Positions 1 through 6,920 of a stretch of 12,445 nt of DNA are shown one piece after another. The translations under genes and the position numbers were made by a program. The stretch covers positions 1 to 12,445 of the forward strand of contig JAJZVE010000021.1 of the NCBI GenBank assembly GCA_021845835.1, in the 5' to 3' direction. Position 1 is the stretch's first letter; the number at the start of each line of letters is the position of its first letter. Source of the DNA: Pseudomonadota bacterium. Lineage in GTDB: Bacteria > Pseudomonadota > Alphaproteobacteria > Acetobacterales > Acetobacteraceae. A model generated the notes under the pieces. The model was not told the origin of the DNA, made no database searches, and was given only the letters and a program-made list of their open reading frames with translations.

Positions 1-165
1 GATGATCAGGCAGCCCGGCCGCGTCGCCCGATCGGCCAGGAAAGCCGCCGCCGAAGCGTAGGTCGCGACGTGATGACCCGCGACCTCCAGCAGGAAGCGC
101 AACGAATCGAGCACGGCCGCATCATCATCAACAATCGCAGCCGCGCAGTCGCGTCCATCTGTCAC
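1..165 (-). CDS. FixJ-like receiver-domain response regulator (3' part missing)
   Basis: This is the first 55 codons of a receiver-domain protein, read leftward and cut by the window edge before the phosphoacceptor aspartate. After a short leader it shows the acidic DDD cluster (residues 13-15), then helix alpha-1 (AAVLDSLRFLLE), strand beta-2 (HHVATYAS) and the start of beta-3 (GCLII). This closely parallels FixJ in the same window. The start is GTG at 165: an in-frame TGA lies just upstream, no other start codon lies between, and GGAG sits about 9 bases before it. It is downstream of fixL on the same strand, with its own apparent FixK-type boxes. In rhizobia, FixJ-like receiver proteins in fixK-linked operons are known. 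Whether this one has a DNA-binding output domain or is a stand-alone receiver cannot be seen. Confidence 0.8.
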   Translation of the reverse strand, partial: MTDGRDCAAAIVDDDAAVLDSLRFLLEVAGHHVATYASAAAFLADRATRPGCLII

Positions 166-180
166 GCCGTCGCGCTCCGG

Positions 181-202
181 GGGTCAACATCAGGGTCAAC
201 AT
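181..202 (-). repeat. Two direct copies of a 10-bp element in the leader of the receiver gene
   Basis: GGGTCAACAT occurs at 181-190 and again at 193-202, separated by CA, so the element repeats with a 12-bp period. It lies between the FixK-type box at 226-239 and the GTG start at 165, where the transcription start and 5' leader of the receiver gene would be. Each copy contains GTCAA, the half-site sequence of a FixK box, but in direct rather than inverted orientation. It could be an additional operator or a chance duplication. Confidence 0.45.
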
Positions 203-225
203 GCCACCGCGCGTTGCGCCCCAAA

Positions 226-239
226 CTGATCTACATCAT
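226..239 (-). promoter_or_regulatory. FixK/FNR-type operator upstream of the receiver gene
   Basis: CTGATCTACATCAT has inverted TGAT and ATCA arms around a 4-base spacer and matches TTGAT-N4-ATCAA at 8 of 10 arm positions. Its centre is about 67 bp from the GTG start of the left-edge receiver gene. The two other FixK-type boxes in the window have similar offsets, and this suits a class II activator site near -41.5. The likely binder is the FixK encoded at 2146-2892, by inference only. Confidence 0.6.
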
Positions 240-257
240 GTAACGGGCGGCGTGGAA

Positions 258-271
258 TTGATCCAGGTCAT
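258..271 (-). promoter_or_regulatory. Second, distal FixK-type box overlapping the fixL stop codon
   Basis: TTGATCCAGGTCAT matches TTGAY-N4-RTCAA at 9 of 10 arm positions. It lies 32 bp (about three helical turns) beyond the box at 226-239 and overlaps the end of fixL (stop codon at 268-270). If functional, it would place two dimers on the same face of the helix upstream of the receiver gene. A chance match at a gene end is possible because the box partly lies in coding sequence. Confidence 0.45.
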
Positions 272-1392
272 TGCTCGGTCGCTTCGGATGCCGGCGCCTG
301 CGGCAGCGTGAAGCGGAACACCGTGCCGCCGCCGGGATTCGGCTCCGCCCAGATGCGCCCGCCGTGCGATTCGACGATGGTGCGGCAGATCGACAGGCCG
401 ATCCCCATGCCGTCCTGCTTGGTGGTCACGAACGGCTGGAACAACTGCACCGCCACCTCCGGCGCGAGGCCGGGGCCGGTGTCGGCGACGCAGATGCGCA
501 CCTCGCCCGGCAGCACGCGCGCCTCCACCGTCAGGTCGCGGCGCGGTGCCGTGTCCATCGCCTCCACGGCGTTGCGCATCAGGTTCAGCAGCACCTGCTG
601 CACCTGCACCCGCTCCACCAGCACCGCCGGCAAATCGGCGGGCAGGCGGAGCGTGACATGCACGTTGCGCTCGCGCGCCCCGAGCAGCGCCAGCGCGCTC
701 GCCTCCTCGATCAGCGTGCTCACCGATTCCGGCCGGCGCTGCATTTCCCCGCGCGCGACGAAGGCGCGCAGCCGGCGGATGATCTCGCCCGCGCGCAGGG
801 TCTGCTGCGCGGCCAGCCCCATGGCGTCGCGCACGCGCACCAGATCCGGCTGCGCCACGTCCAGCAGCCGCTGCGCGCCGCGCAGATAATTGGCCGCCGC
901 CGTCAGCGGCTGGTTCACTTCATGCGCCAGCGCCGCCGCCATCTGCCCGGTCGAGCGCAGGCGCGAGGCGTGCAGCAGTTCGTGTTGCAGTTCCTGCAGG
1001 CGGGCACGGGCCTTCTGCGATTCGGTCAGATCGCGGATGAAGCCGATGAACACGCGTCGCCCGCCCGCACGGGCCTCGCCCACCGACAGTTCCATCGGGA
1101 ACGTGCTGCCGTCCTTGCGCAGCCCCACGACCACGCGGCCGATGCCGATGATGCGGCGTTCCCCGGTCGCCAGATAGCGCTGCAGATAGGTGTCGTGCTC
1201 CTCGCGGTATGGCGACGGCATCAGCAGCTTCACGTTCTGCCCGCAGGTTTCCGCCGCGGCGTAGCCGAACTGGCGTTCCGCGGCGAGGCTGAATTCCTCG
1301 ATGATGCCGCGCTCGTCGATCACCACCATCGCGTCCGGTACGGTGGCAAGGATGGCCCGCAGATAGGCCTCGCGCCGCGTCGAATGGGCCAC
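268..1392 (-). CDS. fixL: FixL-type oxygen-sensing PAS histidine kinase
   Basis: This 374-residue soluble sensor kinase should bind heme, autophosphorylate when oxygen is absent, and pass the phosphate to FixJ. One PAS domain spans about residues 10-125. By alignment with remembered Bradyrhizobium FixL (H200, R206, I215, R220), the heme ligand is H66, with R72, I81 and distal R86 in the [10 protein letters not shown]...RIIGIGR stretch all conserved; the counterpart of H214 is arginine. The kinase core has H-box H157 (ALAHEVNQP), N-box N274 (LMRNAVEAM), G1 DTGPG (304-308), an F-box near 318 and G2 [10 protein letters not shown] (328-337). No membrane segment or second PAS is present, so it is shorter than the rhizobial forms. 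The start is GTG at 1392, 5 bases after the fixJ stop, with no clear ribosome site, suggesting translational coupling to fixJ. Confidence 0.93.
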   Translation of the reverse strand: MAHSTRREAYLRAILATVPDAMVVIDERGIIEEFSLAAERQFGYAAAETCGQNVKLLMPSPYREEHDTYLQRYLATGERRIIGIGRVVVGLRKDGSTFPMELSVGEARAGGRRVFIGFIRDLTESQKARARLQELQHELLHASRLRSTGQMAAALAHEVNQPLTAAANYLRGAQRLLDVAQPDLVRVRDAMGLAAQQTLRAGEIIRRLRAFVARGEMQRRPESVSTLIEEASALALLGARERNVHVTLRLPADLPAVLVERVQVQQVLLNLMRNAVEAMDTAPRRDLTVEARVLPGEVRICVADTGPGLAPEVAVQLFQPFVTTKQDGMGIGLSICRTIVESHGGRIWAEPNPGGGTVFRFTLPQAPASEATEQ

Positions 1393-1397
1393 CGCGG

Positions 1398-2015
1398 TCA
1401 GCCGGCGGCGCGCTGCGCGGCCTGCACCAGCCGGACCAGTTCCGGCAGGCTGCGCACCTGCAACTTCTCCATCACGCGCGTGCGATGCACCTCGATGGTG
1501 CGCGGGCTGGCGCCGAGGGCGATGGCAATTTCCTTGCTCGCCTGGCCGGCTACCATCCCCTGCAGCACCTCGTGCTCCCGCGGCGTCAACGTGGCCACGC
1601 GCCGGGCCGCGTCCGCGCTTGCCGCTTCCGCTTCATGGATCGCCTGTCCCGTGTGCAGCGCACGGCGCACGGCATCGAGCAGTTGGTCATCCTCGAACGG
1701 CTTTTCCAGGAAGTCGAGCGCGCCCTCCTTCATCGCCTGCACCGCGGTCGGCACGTCGCCGTGGCCGGTCATGACGATGACGGGAATGCGCAGGCCCTGC
1801 GCGGCGAGCCGCGCCTGCAGCTCCAGTCCGCCGAGGCCCGGCATGCGCACATCGGTCAGCAGGCAGCCGACCGGATGTCCGGCCGCGGCCTGCAGGAACG
1901 CCTCCGCGGTCGCGTGCGTGGCCACGGCAAGGCCGGCCGATTCGAGCAGGAAACACACCGACGCGCGCACAGCTTCGTCATCGTCCACCACATGCACGAC
2001 GGCGGAGTCGTTCAT
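1398..2015 (-). CDS. fixJ: FixJ two-component response regulator (receiver + LuxR-type HTH)
   Basis: This 205-residue NarL/FixJ-family regulator is the expected partner of FixL. The receiver spans about residues 6-120: acidic cluster DDDE (11-14), phosphoacceptor D55 in [11 protein letters not shown]83 in VMTGHGD and K105 in LEKPF. A LuxR-type helix-turn-helix covers about 143-200 (LTPREHEVL, then [27 protein letters not shown] in two halves, 159-185). I chose ATG at 2015 because it aligns with the start of FixJ proteins; the frame stays open upstream to 2075, but that extension runs through the GTACGYMG repeats and has no family resemblance. The gene precedes fixL, the reverse of the common order, and is divergent from fixK. 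Its own promoter must lie in the shared spacer, so FixJ could autoregulate. Confidence 0.93.
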   Translation of the reverse strand: MNDSAVVHVVDDDEAVRASVCFLLESAGLAVATHATAEAFLQAAAGHPVGCLLTDVRMPGLGGLELQARLAAQGLRIPVIVMTGHGDVPTAVQAMKEGALDFLEKPFEDDQLLDAVRRALHTGQAIHEAEAASADAARRVATLTPREHEVLQGMVAGQASKEIAIALGASPRTIEVHRTRVMEKLQVRSLPELVRLVQAAQRAAG

Positions 2016-2040
2016 GGTCCCGGCCCGTCCGCAATCCCCC

Positions 2041-2069
2041 GTACGTCGTACGTAGTCCCCCGTACGCAG
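2041..2069 (+). promoter_or_regulatory. Cluster of three GTACGYMG elements, candidate FixJ binding array
   Basis: The fixJ-fixK spacer contains GTACGTCG (2041-2048), GTACGTAG (2048-2055) and GTACGCAG (2062-2069), with starts 7 and 14 bp apart, i.e. on a 7-bp register. CCCCC precedes the first and third copies. From memory, in vitro selection with Sinorhizobium FixJ gave GTAMGTAG as one class of site; the middle copy fits exactly and the others differ at one base. The array ends about 77 bp before the fixK ATG and about 26 bp from the fixJ ATG, so it could activate fixK and also affect fixJ. Assignment to FixJ is inference. Confidence 0.55.
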
Positions 2070-2145
2070 TCGCACGGATTCCGCGACACCCCACCGGCCG
2101 GCAATGTCTGGCCCGACACAGCGACACGCGGGGCAGGAGGACGAA

Positions 2146-2892
2146 ATGCAGATCTCACATCATTCGATCCCAGAACAGCCGCACCGCGCCGGGCTGCCGT
2201 TCCCGCCGGCCGCCACCGACCCGGCACCACGGCTGCCCGCTCTCGATCCTCTGGAACAACTGGCCGTCACGGTCACGCTGCGCAAGGATGCAGAGATCTA
2301 CGGTCAAGGCGATGATGCGCGATATTGCTACCGAATTCTGAGCGGTTGCATCCGTTCGGTCAAGCTTATGGAGGATGGTCGCAGGCAGGTGAACGAATTC
2401 CTGCTGCCAGGCGACTGGTTCGGCTTCGAGGCACTGGCCGAGCACGCATTCGCCGCCGAGGCGGTCAGCGAAGTCGTGCTGCGCCGCTACCCGCGGCGCG
2501 CCATCGATGCCCTGGCGGAGCAGGATCCCCGCATCGCCCGTTGGCTGTTCGATCTGGCCGCCGGCCAGTTGCGCGCCGCGCGCGAGCGCATGGTGACGCT
2601 CGGGCGCAAGACCGCGGCGGAGCGGATCGCCGGCTTCCTGCTGGAAATGGGGCGGCGCATGCCGCAGGACGACCATACCGGCGCGGTCAGGATGCCGATG
2701 AGCCGCACCGATGTCGCCGACCACCTCGGGCTGACCATCGAGACCGTCTGCCGCTGCCTCGCCCAGTTCCGCCGCGAGGGCAGCATCCGCCTGGCGCGCA
2801 GCAGCTTTGCCGTGCAGAGCCGCGCCGCCCTGCACGCCCACGCCCACGCCCACGCCCACGCCAGCGCCAGCGCCAGCGCCACCGTCCACTGA
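2146..2892 (+). CDS. fixK: FixK-type Crp/Fnr transcription regulator
   Basis: This 248-residue regulator has an N-terminal cyclic-nucleotide-like beta-barrel (about 35-125), a dimerisation helix (about 128-155) and a winged helix-turn-helix (about 158-220). It has no N-terminal cysteine cluster for an iron-sulfur centre, so it is FixK-like rather than FNR-like. The HTH reads MSRTDVADHLGLTIETVCRCLAQF in two parts (185-208). E199 and R203 match the residues that contact TTGA half-sites in FixK2, but the serine usually between them is C202, followed by C204. The C-terminus ends in an HA/SA repeat tail (about 230-245) not typical of the family. The start is ATG at 2146, with GGAGG 5 bases upstream. 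It is divergent from fixJ, downstream of the putative FixJ sites, and the likely activator of the FixK boxes at 2910, 8087 and 226. Confidence 0.9.
   Translation: MQISHHSIPEQPHRAGLPFPPAATDPAPRLPALDPLEQLAVTVTLRKDAEIYGQGDDARYCYRILSGCIRSVKLMEDGRRQVNEFLLPGDWFGFEALAEHAFAAEAVSEVVLRRYPRRAIDALAEQDPRIARWLFDLAAGQLRAARERMVTLGRKTAAERIAGFLLEMGRRMPQDDHTGAVRMPMSRTDVADHLGLTIETVCRCLAQFRREGSIRLARSSFAVQSRAALHAHAHAHAHASASASATVH
2833..2880 (+). repeat. Hexanucleotide tandem repeat in the 3' end of fixK
   Basis: Five perfect copies of CACGCC (2833-2862) are followed by three of AGCGCC (2863-2880), 48 bp in all, differing only at the first two bases of the unit. It encodes an alternating His-Ala then Ser-Ala tail. 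The second block looks like a mutated version of the first, implying expansion by slippage. Copy number could vary between strains without changing the reading frame, because the unit is 6 bp. Confidence 0.9.
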
Positions 2893-2909
2893 CCGCCGCC
2901 CGCCCGCGC

Positions 2910-2923
2910 TTGACCGAGGTCAA
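2910..2923 (+). promoter_or_regulatory. Perfectly palindromic FixK box before the exporter operon
   Basis: TTGACCGAGGTCAA is a perfect inverted repeat of the TTGAY-N4-RTCAA type. Its centre (2916.5) is about 61 bp from the ybhG-like ATG. A possible -10 hexamer TGATAC lies at 2948-2953, which would put the box near -42 relative to transcription start, the expected class II activation position. It is only 17 bp past the fixK stop codon. Confidence 0.8.
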
Positions 2924-2977
2924 TGCCGCGGGCGGCGGAAACGCCCCTGATACGCCGGTCGCACGTGGAGACGCAGC

Positions 2978-4081
2978 ATGTCCGGCGACTCCGTCCTGGC
3001 CCGCGAGCAAGCCCTGCCCGGCGCCGTCCGGCCTGCTCCGTCGGCACGCCGCGGACGGCGGCGATGGCTGCTGCCGCTGCTCGCGGCGGTGGTGCTGCTC
3101 GGCGGCGGCGCCGTCGCCTGGTGGCTGGCGGAGCCGCCGGCGGCGGCGGACGCGGTCATCGCCTACGGCACCATCGACATCCGCCAGACACAGCTCGCCT
3201 TCAATGCCAGCGACCGCATCCGCAGCCTGCGGGTGCAGGAGGGCGACCGGGTGCGGCAGGGGCAGTTGCTCGCCGAGCTGGACACGACCCGCCTCGCCGC
3301 CGCCGCCGACAAGGCGAAGGCGGACGTGGAGGCGGCGCGCACCAGCCTCGCCCGGCTGCGCAACGGCAGCCGGCCGGAGGAGATCGCCCAGGCGCGTGCC
3401 GCCCTCGCCGCCGCCCAGGCGACCGAAGCGAACGCCCGCGTCACCTTCGACCGCTATGCCAAACTCGCTCTCACCAGCGCCGAGTCGCTGCAGAACCGCG
3501 ACACCGCCGAGCAGGCGCTGAAGGTCGCCTCCGCCAACCGCGACTCGGCCGAGCAGGCGCTGGCGCTGGCCGTCGAGGGGCCGCGCTGGGAGGATATCGC
3601 GGTCGCCGCCGCGCAACTGCGCGCCGCCGAGGCAGCCTCGGCGCTCGCCGCGACGCAGTTGGCCGATGCCCGCCTCTATGCGCCGGCCGCCGGCGCGATC
3701 GAGGACCGCATCCTGGAACCGGGCGACATGGCCGCACCCGACCGCCCGGTGCTGACGCTCGATCTCGACAATCCGGTCTATGCCCGCGCCTATCTGCCGG
3801 AGCGCCAGCTTGGCCGGGTGCGGCCGGGCCTGCGCGCCGTCATCGAAAGCGACGCCTTCCCCGGCGAACGCTTCCCGGCCTGGGTCGGCTTCATCGCCAC
3901 CACCGCGGAATTCACCCCCAAGTCGGTACAGACGACCGAGGTGCGGACCGAGCTGGTTTATCGGATGCACGTCTATGCCTGCAATCCGGACGGGCGGCTC
4001 CGGCTCGGCGCGCCGGTGACGGTGGTGATCCCGCTCAAGGACAACGCCCCACAGACGCGCGGCGAGCAGCCCTGTGGCTGA
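2978..4081 (+). CDS. ybhG: HlyD-family membrane-fusion (adaptor) protein of an ABC exporter, YbhG-like
   Basis: This 367-residue adaptor would bridge the inner-membrane ABC transporter to the periplasm or an outer-membrane channel. After a basic cytoplasmic N-terminus (RRGRRRW, 24-30) there is a single membrane anchor (about 30-50). A lipoyl/biotinyl-like half follows (VQEGDRVRQGQLLAELD, 86-102), then a long alanine-rich coiled-coil hairpin (about 103-232), the second lipoyl half (YAPAAGAIEDRI, 234-245) and a beta-barrel ending in the AEFTPKSVQTTEVRTELVYR region (310-329) typical of YbhG/YhiI adaptors. ATG at 2978 has GGAG 7 bases upstream. Its 3' end overlaps the ATPase gene by 8 bp. Substrate unknown; E. 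coli YbhFSR has been linked to drug and cation efflux. Confidence 0.88.
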   Translation: MSGDSVLAREQALPGAVRPAPSARRGRRRWLLPLLAAVVLLGGGAVAWWLAEPPAAADAVIAYGTIDIRQTQLAFNASDRIRSLRVQEGDRVRQGQLLAELDTTRLAAAADKAKADVEAARTSLARLRNGSRPEEIAQARAALAAAQATEANARVTFDRYAKLALTSAESLQNRDTAEQALKVASANRDSAEQALALAVEGPRWEDIAVAAAQLRAAEAASALAATQLADARLYAPAAGAIEDRILEPGDMAAPDRPVLTLDLDNPVYARAYLPERQLGRVRPGLRAVIESDAFPGERFPAWVGFIATTAEFTPKSVQTTEVRTELVYRMHVYACNPDGRLRLGAPVTVVIPLKDNAPQTRGEQPCG

Positions 4082-5807
4082 ACCCGGAGCGGCACCGGCG
4101 CTGCGCTTCGCCGGGGTCAGCAAGCGGTTCGGCAGCGGCGCGCGGCAGGTGGCGGCCATCAGCGAGCTGACGCTCAGCATCCCGGCCGGGCGCATCACCG
4201 GCCTGCTCGGCCCGGATGCCGCCGGCAAGACCACGCTGCTGCGGCTTGCCGCCGGGCTGCTGCGGGCGGATGCCGGCCGGCTCGACGTGCTGGGGCTGGA
4301 TGCCGCCCGCGACGCGGCGCGCATCCAGGCCCGCACCGGCTACATGCCGCAGCGCTTCGGCCTGTACGAAGATCTGACCGTGCAGGAGAACCTCGATCTC
4401 TACGCGCAACTGCAAGGCCTGACAGCGGCGAAGCGGCCCGTCCGCTATGCCGAGTTGCTGCGGCTGACCGCGCTCGGCCCGTTCGGCGCCCGCCGTGCCG
4501 GCGCGCTCTCCGGCGGCATGAAGCAGAAGCTCGGCCTGGCCTGCGCCCTGCTGCGCGTGCCGGAGCTGTTGCTGCTCGATGAGCCGACGGTGGGCGTGGA
4601 CCCGATCTCGCGGCGCGAGTTGTGGGCGATCGTCGCAGGCTTGCGCGACCGCGGGGTCACGGTGCTGATCTCCACCTCCTATCTCGACGAAGCGGAACGC
4701 TGCGACGAGGTGGTGCTGCTCGATGCCGGCAGCCTGCTTGCGCAGGGGACGCCGGGGGCGATGGCGGCGGAGCTGGCCAGCCGCTGCTTCGCGGTGCGCC
4801 ATGCGGCGATTGACCGCCGCGCGTTGCAGCAACGCCTGCTGGCCACCCCTGGCATCGCCGATGTGCGGCTGGAGGGAACCGGCGTGCGCGCGCTGATCGC
4901 CGCCGGCGCCGCGCCGCCAGCTCTGGACGGGGCGGAGTGGCAGCCGGCAGCGCCGGAGTTTGCCGATGTGTTCGTGGACCGTTTGCAGGCGCGCCGCGCC
5001 CGCCGCGCGCCGACTGCGACGACCGCGGTGGCAAGCGCAGGCGATGGCGCGGTGCTGCATGTCGCCGGCCTCAATCGCTATTTCGGCAGCTTCCATGCGG
5101 TGCAGGACGTAAGCTTCGACGTGGCACGCGGCGAGGTGTTCGGCCTGCTGGGCGCCAACGGCGCCGGCAAGACCACGACGTTCCGCATGCTGTGCGGCCT
5201 GCTGCCTGCGTCCTCCGGCGAATTGCGCGTGGCCGGCCAGGACCTGCGCACGGCGCCGGCCGAGGCACGCCGGCAGATCGGCTATGTGGCGCAGAAATTC
5301 GCGCTCTACGGCAATCTCAGCGTGGCGCAGAATCTTTCGTTCTTTGCCGCCGCCTACGGCTTGCGCGACGATCGTCTGCGCACGCGGCTGGACTGGGCGG
5401 AGGCGGAGTTCGAACTCGGCCCATTTCTCGCCAGCAATGCCGGTGACATCCCGCTCGGCTACAAGCAGCGTCTGGCACTCGCCTGCGCGCTGCTGCACGA
5501 GCCGCCGATCCTGTTTCTCGACGAGCCGACCTCCGGCGTTGATCCACTCTCCCGCTCGGAGTTCTGGCAGCGCATCAACCAGTATGCGGCCGCCGGCACG
5601 ACCGTGCTGATCACCACGCATTTCATGGACGAGGCTGAGTATTGCGACCGGCTGGTGCTGATGTCGCAGGGCAGCGTGCTGGCGGCCGGCACGCCCGCCG
5701 AGGTGCGCGCGCGCGCGGCCACAAGCGCCGTGCCCGACCCGACGATGGAGGATGCCTTCATCGGCCTGATCGCCGCACACGAAGCCGGCCTGCGGCGGGC
5801 GGCATGA
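4074..5807 (+). CDS. ybhF: Duplicated ABC transporter ATPase, YbhF-like
   Basis: This 577-residue protein has two fused ATP-binding domains, close to the 578 residues of E. coli YbhF. Domain 1 (about 10-235): Walker A GPDAAGKT (46-53), Q93, signature LSGGMKQ (145-151), Walker B LLLLDEPT (165-172). Its switch position is S202 (STSYLDEAE) instead of histidine. Domain 2 (about 328-545): Walker A GANGAGKT (360-367), Q407, degenerate signature PLGYKQ (460-465), Walker B ILFLDEPT (479-486) and switch H516 (TTHFMDEAE). The two ATP sites are therefore probably unequal: one built from consensus parts, the other from non-consensus ones. The start is GTG at 4074 inside the ybhG end, and the stop overlaps the next start as ATGA, so translation is likely coupled. 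Confidence 0.92.
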   Translation: MAEPGAAPALRFAGVSKRFGSGARQVAAISELTLSIPAGRITGLLGPDAAGKTTLLRLAAGLLRADAGRLDVLGLDAARDAARIQARTGYMPQRFGLYEDLTVQENLDLYAQLQGLTAAKRPVRYAELLRLTALGPFGARRAGALSGGMKQKLGLACALLRVPELLLLDEPTVGVDPISRRELWAIVAGLRDRGVTVLISTSYLDEAERCDEVVLLDAGSLLAQGTPGAMAAELASRCFAVRHAAIDRRALQQRLLATPGIADVRLEGTGVRALIAAGAAPPALDGAEWQPAAPEFADVFVDRLQARRARRAPTATTAVASAGDGAVLHVAGLNRYFGSFHAVQDVSFDVARGEVFGLLGANGAGKTTTFRMLCGLLPASSGELRVAGQDLRTAPAEARRQIGYVAQKFALYGNLSVAQNLSFFAAAYGLRDDRLRTRLDWAEAEFELGPFLASNAGDIPLGYKQRLALACALLHEPPILFLDEPTSGVDPLSRSEFWQRINQYAAAGTTVLITTHFMDEAEYCDRLVLMSQGSVLAAGTPAEVRARAATSAVPDPTMEDAFIGLIAAHEAGLRRAA

Positions 5808-6919
5808 ACGCGGGGCGGCTGCGGGGGCTGATCTGGAAGGAATCCGTGCAGATCCTGCGCGATCCCTCGGCGCTGGCGATCGCGTTCGTGCTGCCGCTGT
5901 TCCTGCTACTGCTGTTCGGCTACGGCGTGTCGCTGAATGCCGAGCACGTGCCGGTGGGCGTGGTGGCCGGGCATTCGAACCCGCAGACCGACCCGTTCGT
6001 GGCGACGCTGCGCCGCTCGCGCTACTTCGACGTTCATACTTTGCCGAGTCTGGCGGCGGCGCGGACGGCCATGGCGCGCCACGAGATCAGCAGCTTCGTC
6101 TGGCTGCGCAGCGACTTCGCGCGCCAGACCCTGGGCAGCGGGCCGGCGACGATCGGCGTGGCACTGAACGGCGTCGATGCCAACACGGCGCGGCTGGTCG
6201 AGGGCTACCTCACCCAATCCTGGCAAATCTGGCTGGCGCAATTGCAGCAGGAACAAGCCGCGGCGCCTGCTTTCCCGGTGGCGTTACAGACCCGCATCTG
6301 GTTCAACCCGGCGCTGCGCAGCCGCGACTATCTGGTGCCGGGCCTGATTGCCGTCATCATGACGCTGATCGGCGCGCTGCTGACCGCGCTGGTCGTCGCG
6401 CGCGAGTGGGAGCGCGGCACCATGGAGGCGCTGATGGCCTCGCCGGTGACGATGGCGGAAATCCTGTTCGGCAAGCTGCTGCCATATTTCGTCCTCGGCA
6501 TGGGCGGCATGGCGCTGTCGGTGGTGCTGGCGGTGTTCCTGTTCGCCGTGCCGTTGCAGGGCAGCATGCTGCTGCTGACCGCGGTCTCCGCGCTGTTCCT
6601 GCTGGTGGCGCTGGGCATGGGGCTGCTGATCTCCTCGCTGGCGCGCAACCAGTTCGTCGCCGGCCAGATCGCCATCGTCGTCACCTTCCTGCCGGCGTTC
6701 ATCCTGTCGGGCTTCATCTTCGACATCCGCTCGATGCCGCTGCCGATCCGGATCATCACGCATATCCTGCCGGCGCGCTATTTCGTCTCCAGCCTGCAAA
6801 CCCTGTTCCTGGCCGGCGACGTGTGGGCGGTGGTGCTGCCCGACATGGCCGCGCTGGCGCTGATGGCCACGGTTTTTCTCGGCGTCACGCTGTGGCGCTC
6901 GCACAAGCGGCTCGACTGA
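5804..6919 (+). CDS. ybhS: ABC-2 type permease, YbhS-like
   Basis: This 371-residue inner-membrane permease has one N-terminal helix (about 23-43, AIAFVLPLFLLLLFGYGVSL), a large extracytoplasmic domain (about 45-170), then a C-terminal group of about five helices (about 177-199, 228-250, 255-278, 287-307, 345-362). The ABC-2 coupling region REWERGTMEALMASPV (200-215) follows the second helix, and a stretch with NQFVAGQIAIVV precedes a re-entrant LSGFIFDI motif. ATG at 5804 overlaps the ybhF stop (ATGA). An upstream open frame back to 5642 is only the shadow of ybhF. It should pair with the next gene as a heterodimeric channel. Confidence 0.9.
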   Translation: MNAGRLRGLIWKESVQILRDPSALAIAFVLPLFLLLLFGYGVSLNAEHVPVGVVAGHSNPQTDPFVATLRRSRYFDVHTLPSLAAARTAMARHEISSFVWLRSDFARQTLGSGPATIGVALNGVDANTARLVEGYLTQSWQIWLAQLQQEQAAAPAFPVALQTRIWFNPALRSRDYLVPGLIAVIMTLIGALLTALVVAREWERGTMEALMASPVTMAEILFGKLLPYFVLGMGGMALSVVLAVFLFAVPLQGSMLLLTAVSALFLLVALGMGLLISSLARNQFVAGQIAIVVTFLPAFILSGFIFDIRSMPLPIRIITHILPARYFVSSLQTLFLAGDVWAVVLPDMAALALMATVFLGVTLWRSHKRLD

Positions 6920-6920
6920 C

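Noticed and set aside
271..2055. Plus-strand open frame of 594 codons across fixL and fixJ
   Set aside because: The opposite strand encodes clear FixL and FixJ with all catalytic motifs; this frame is Arg/His-rich and has no domain.
2687..4336. Long minus-strand open frame (549 codons) across fixK end and ybhG
   Set aside because: It is antisense to well-recognised genes, its product is a low-complexity Arg/Gly/Ala-rich protein, and such frames are expected in GC-rich DNA.
4035..5780. Long minus-strand open frame (581 codons) opposite ybhF
   Set aside because: Antisense shadow of the double ATPase, whose motifs are unambiguous; the shadow has no recognisable domain.
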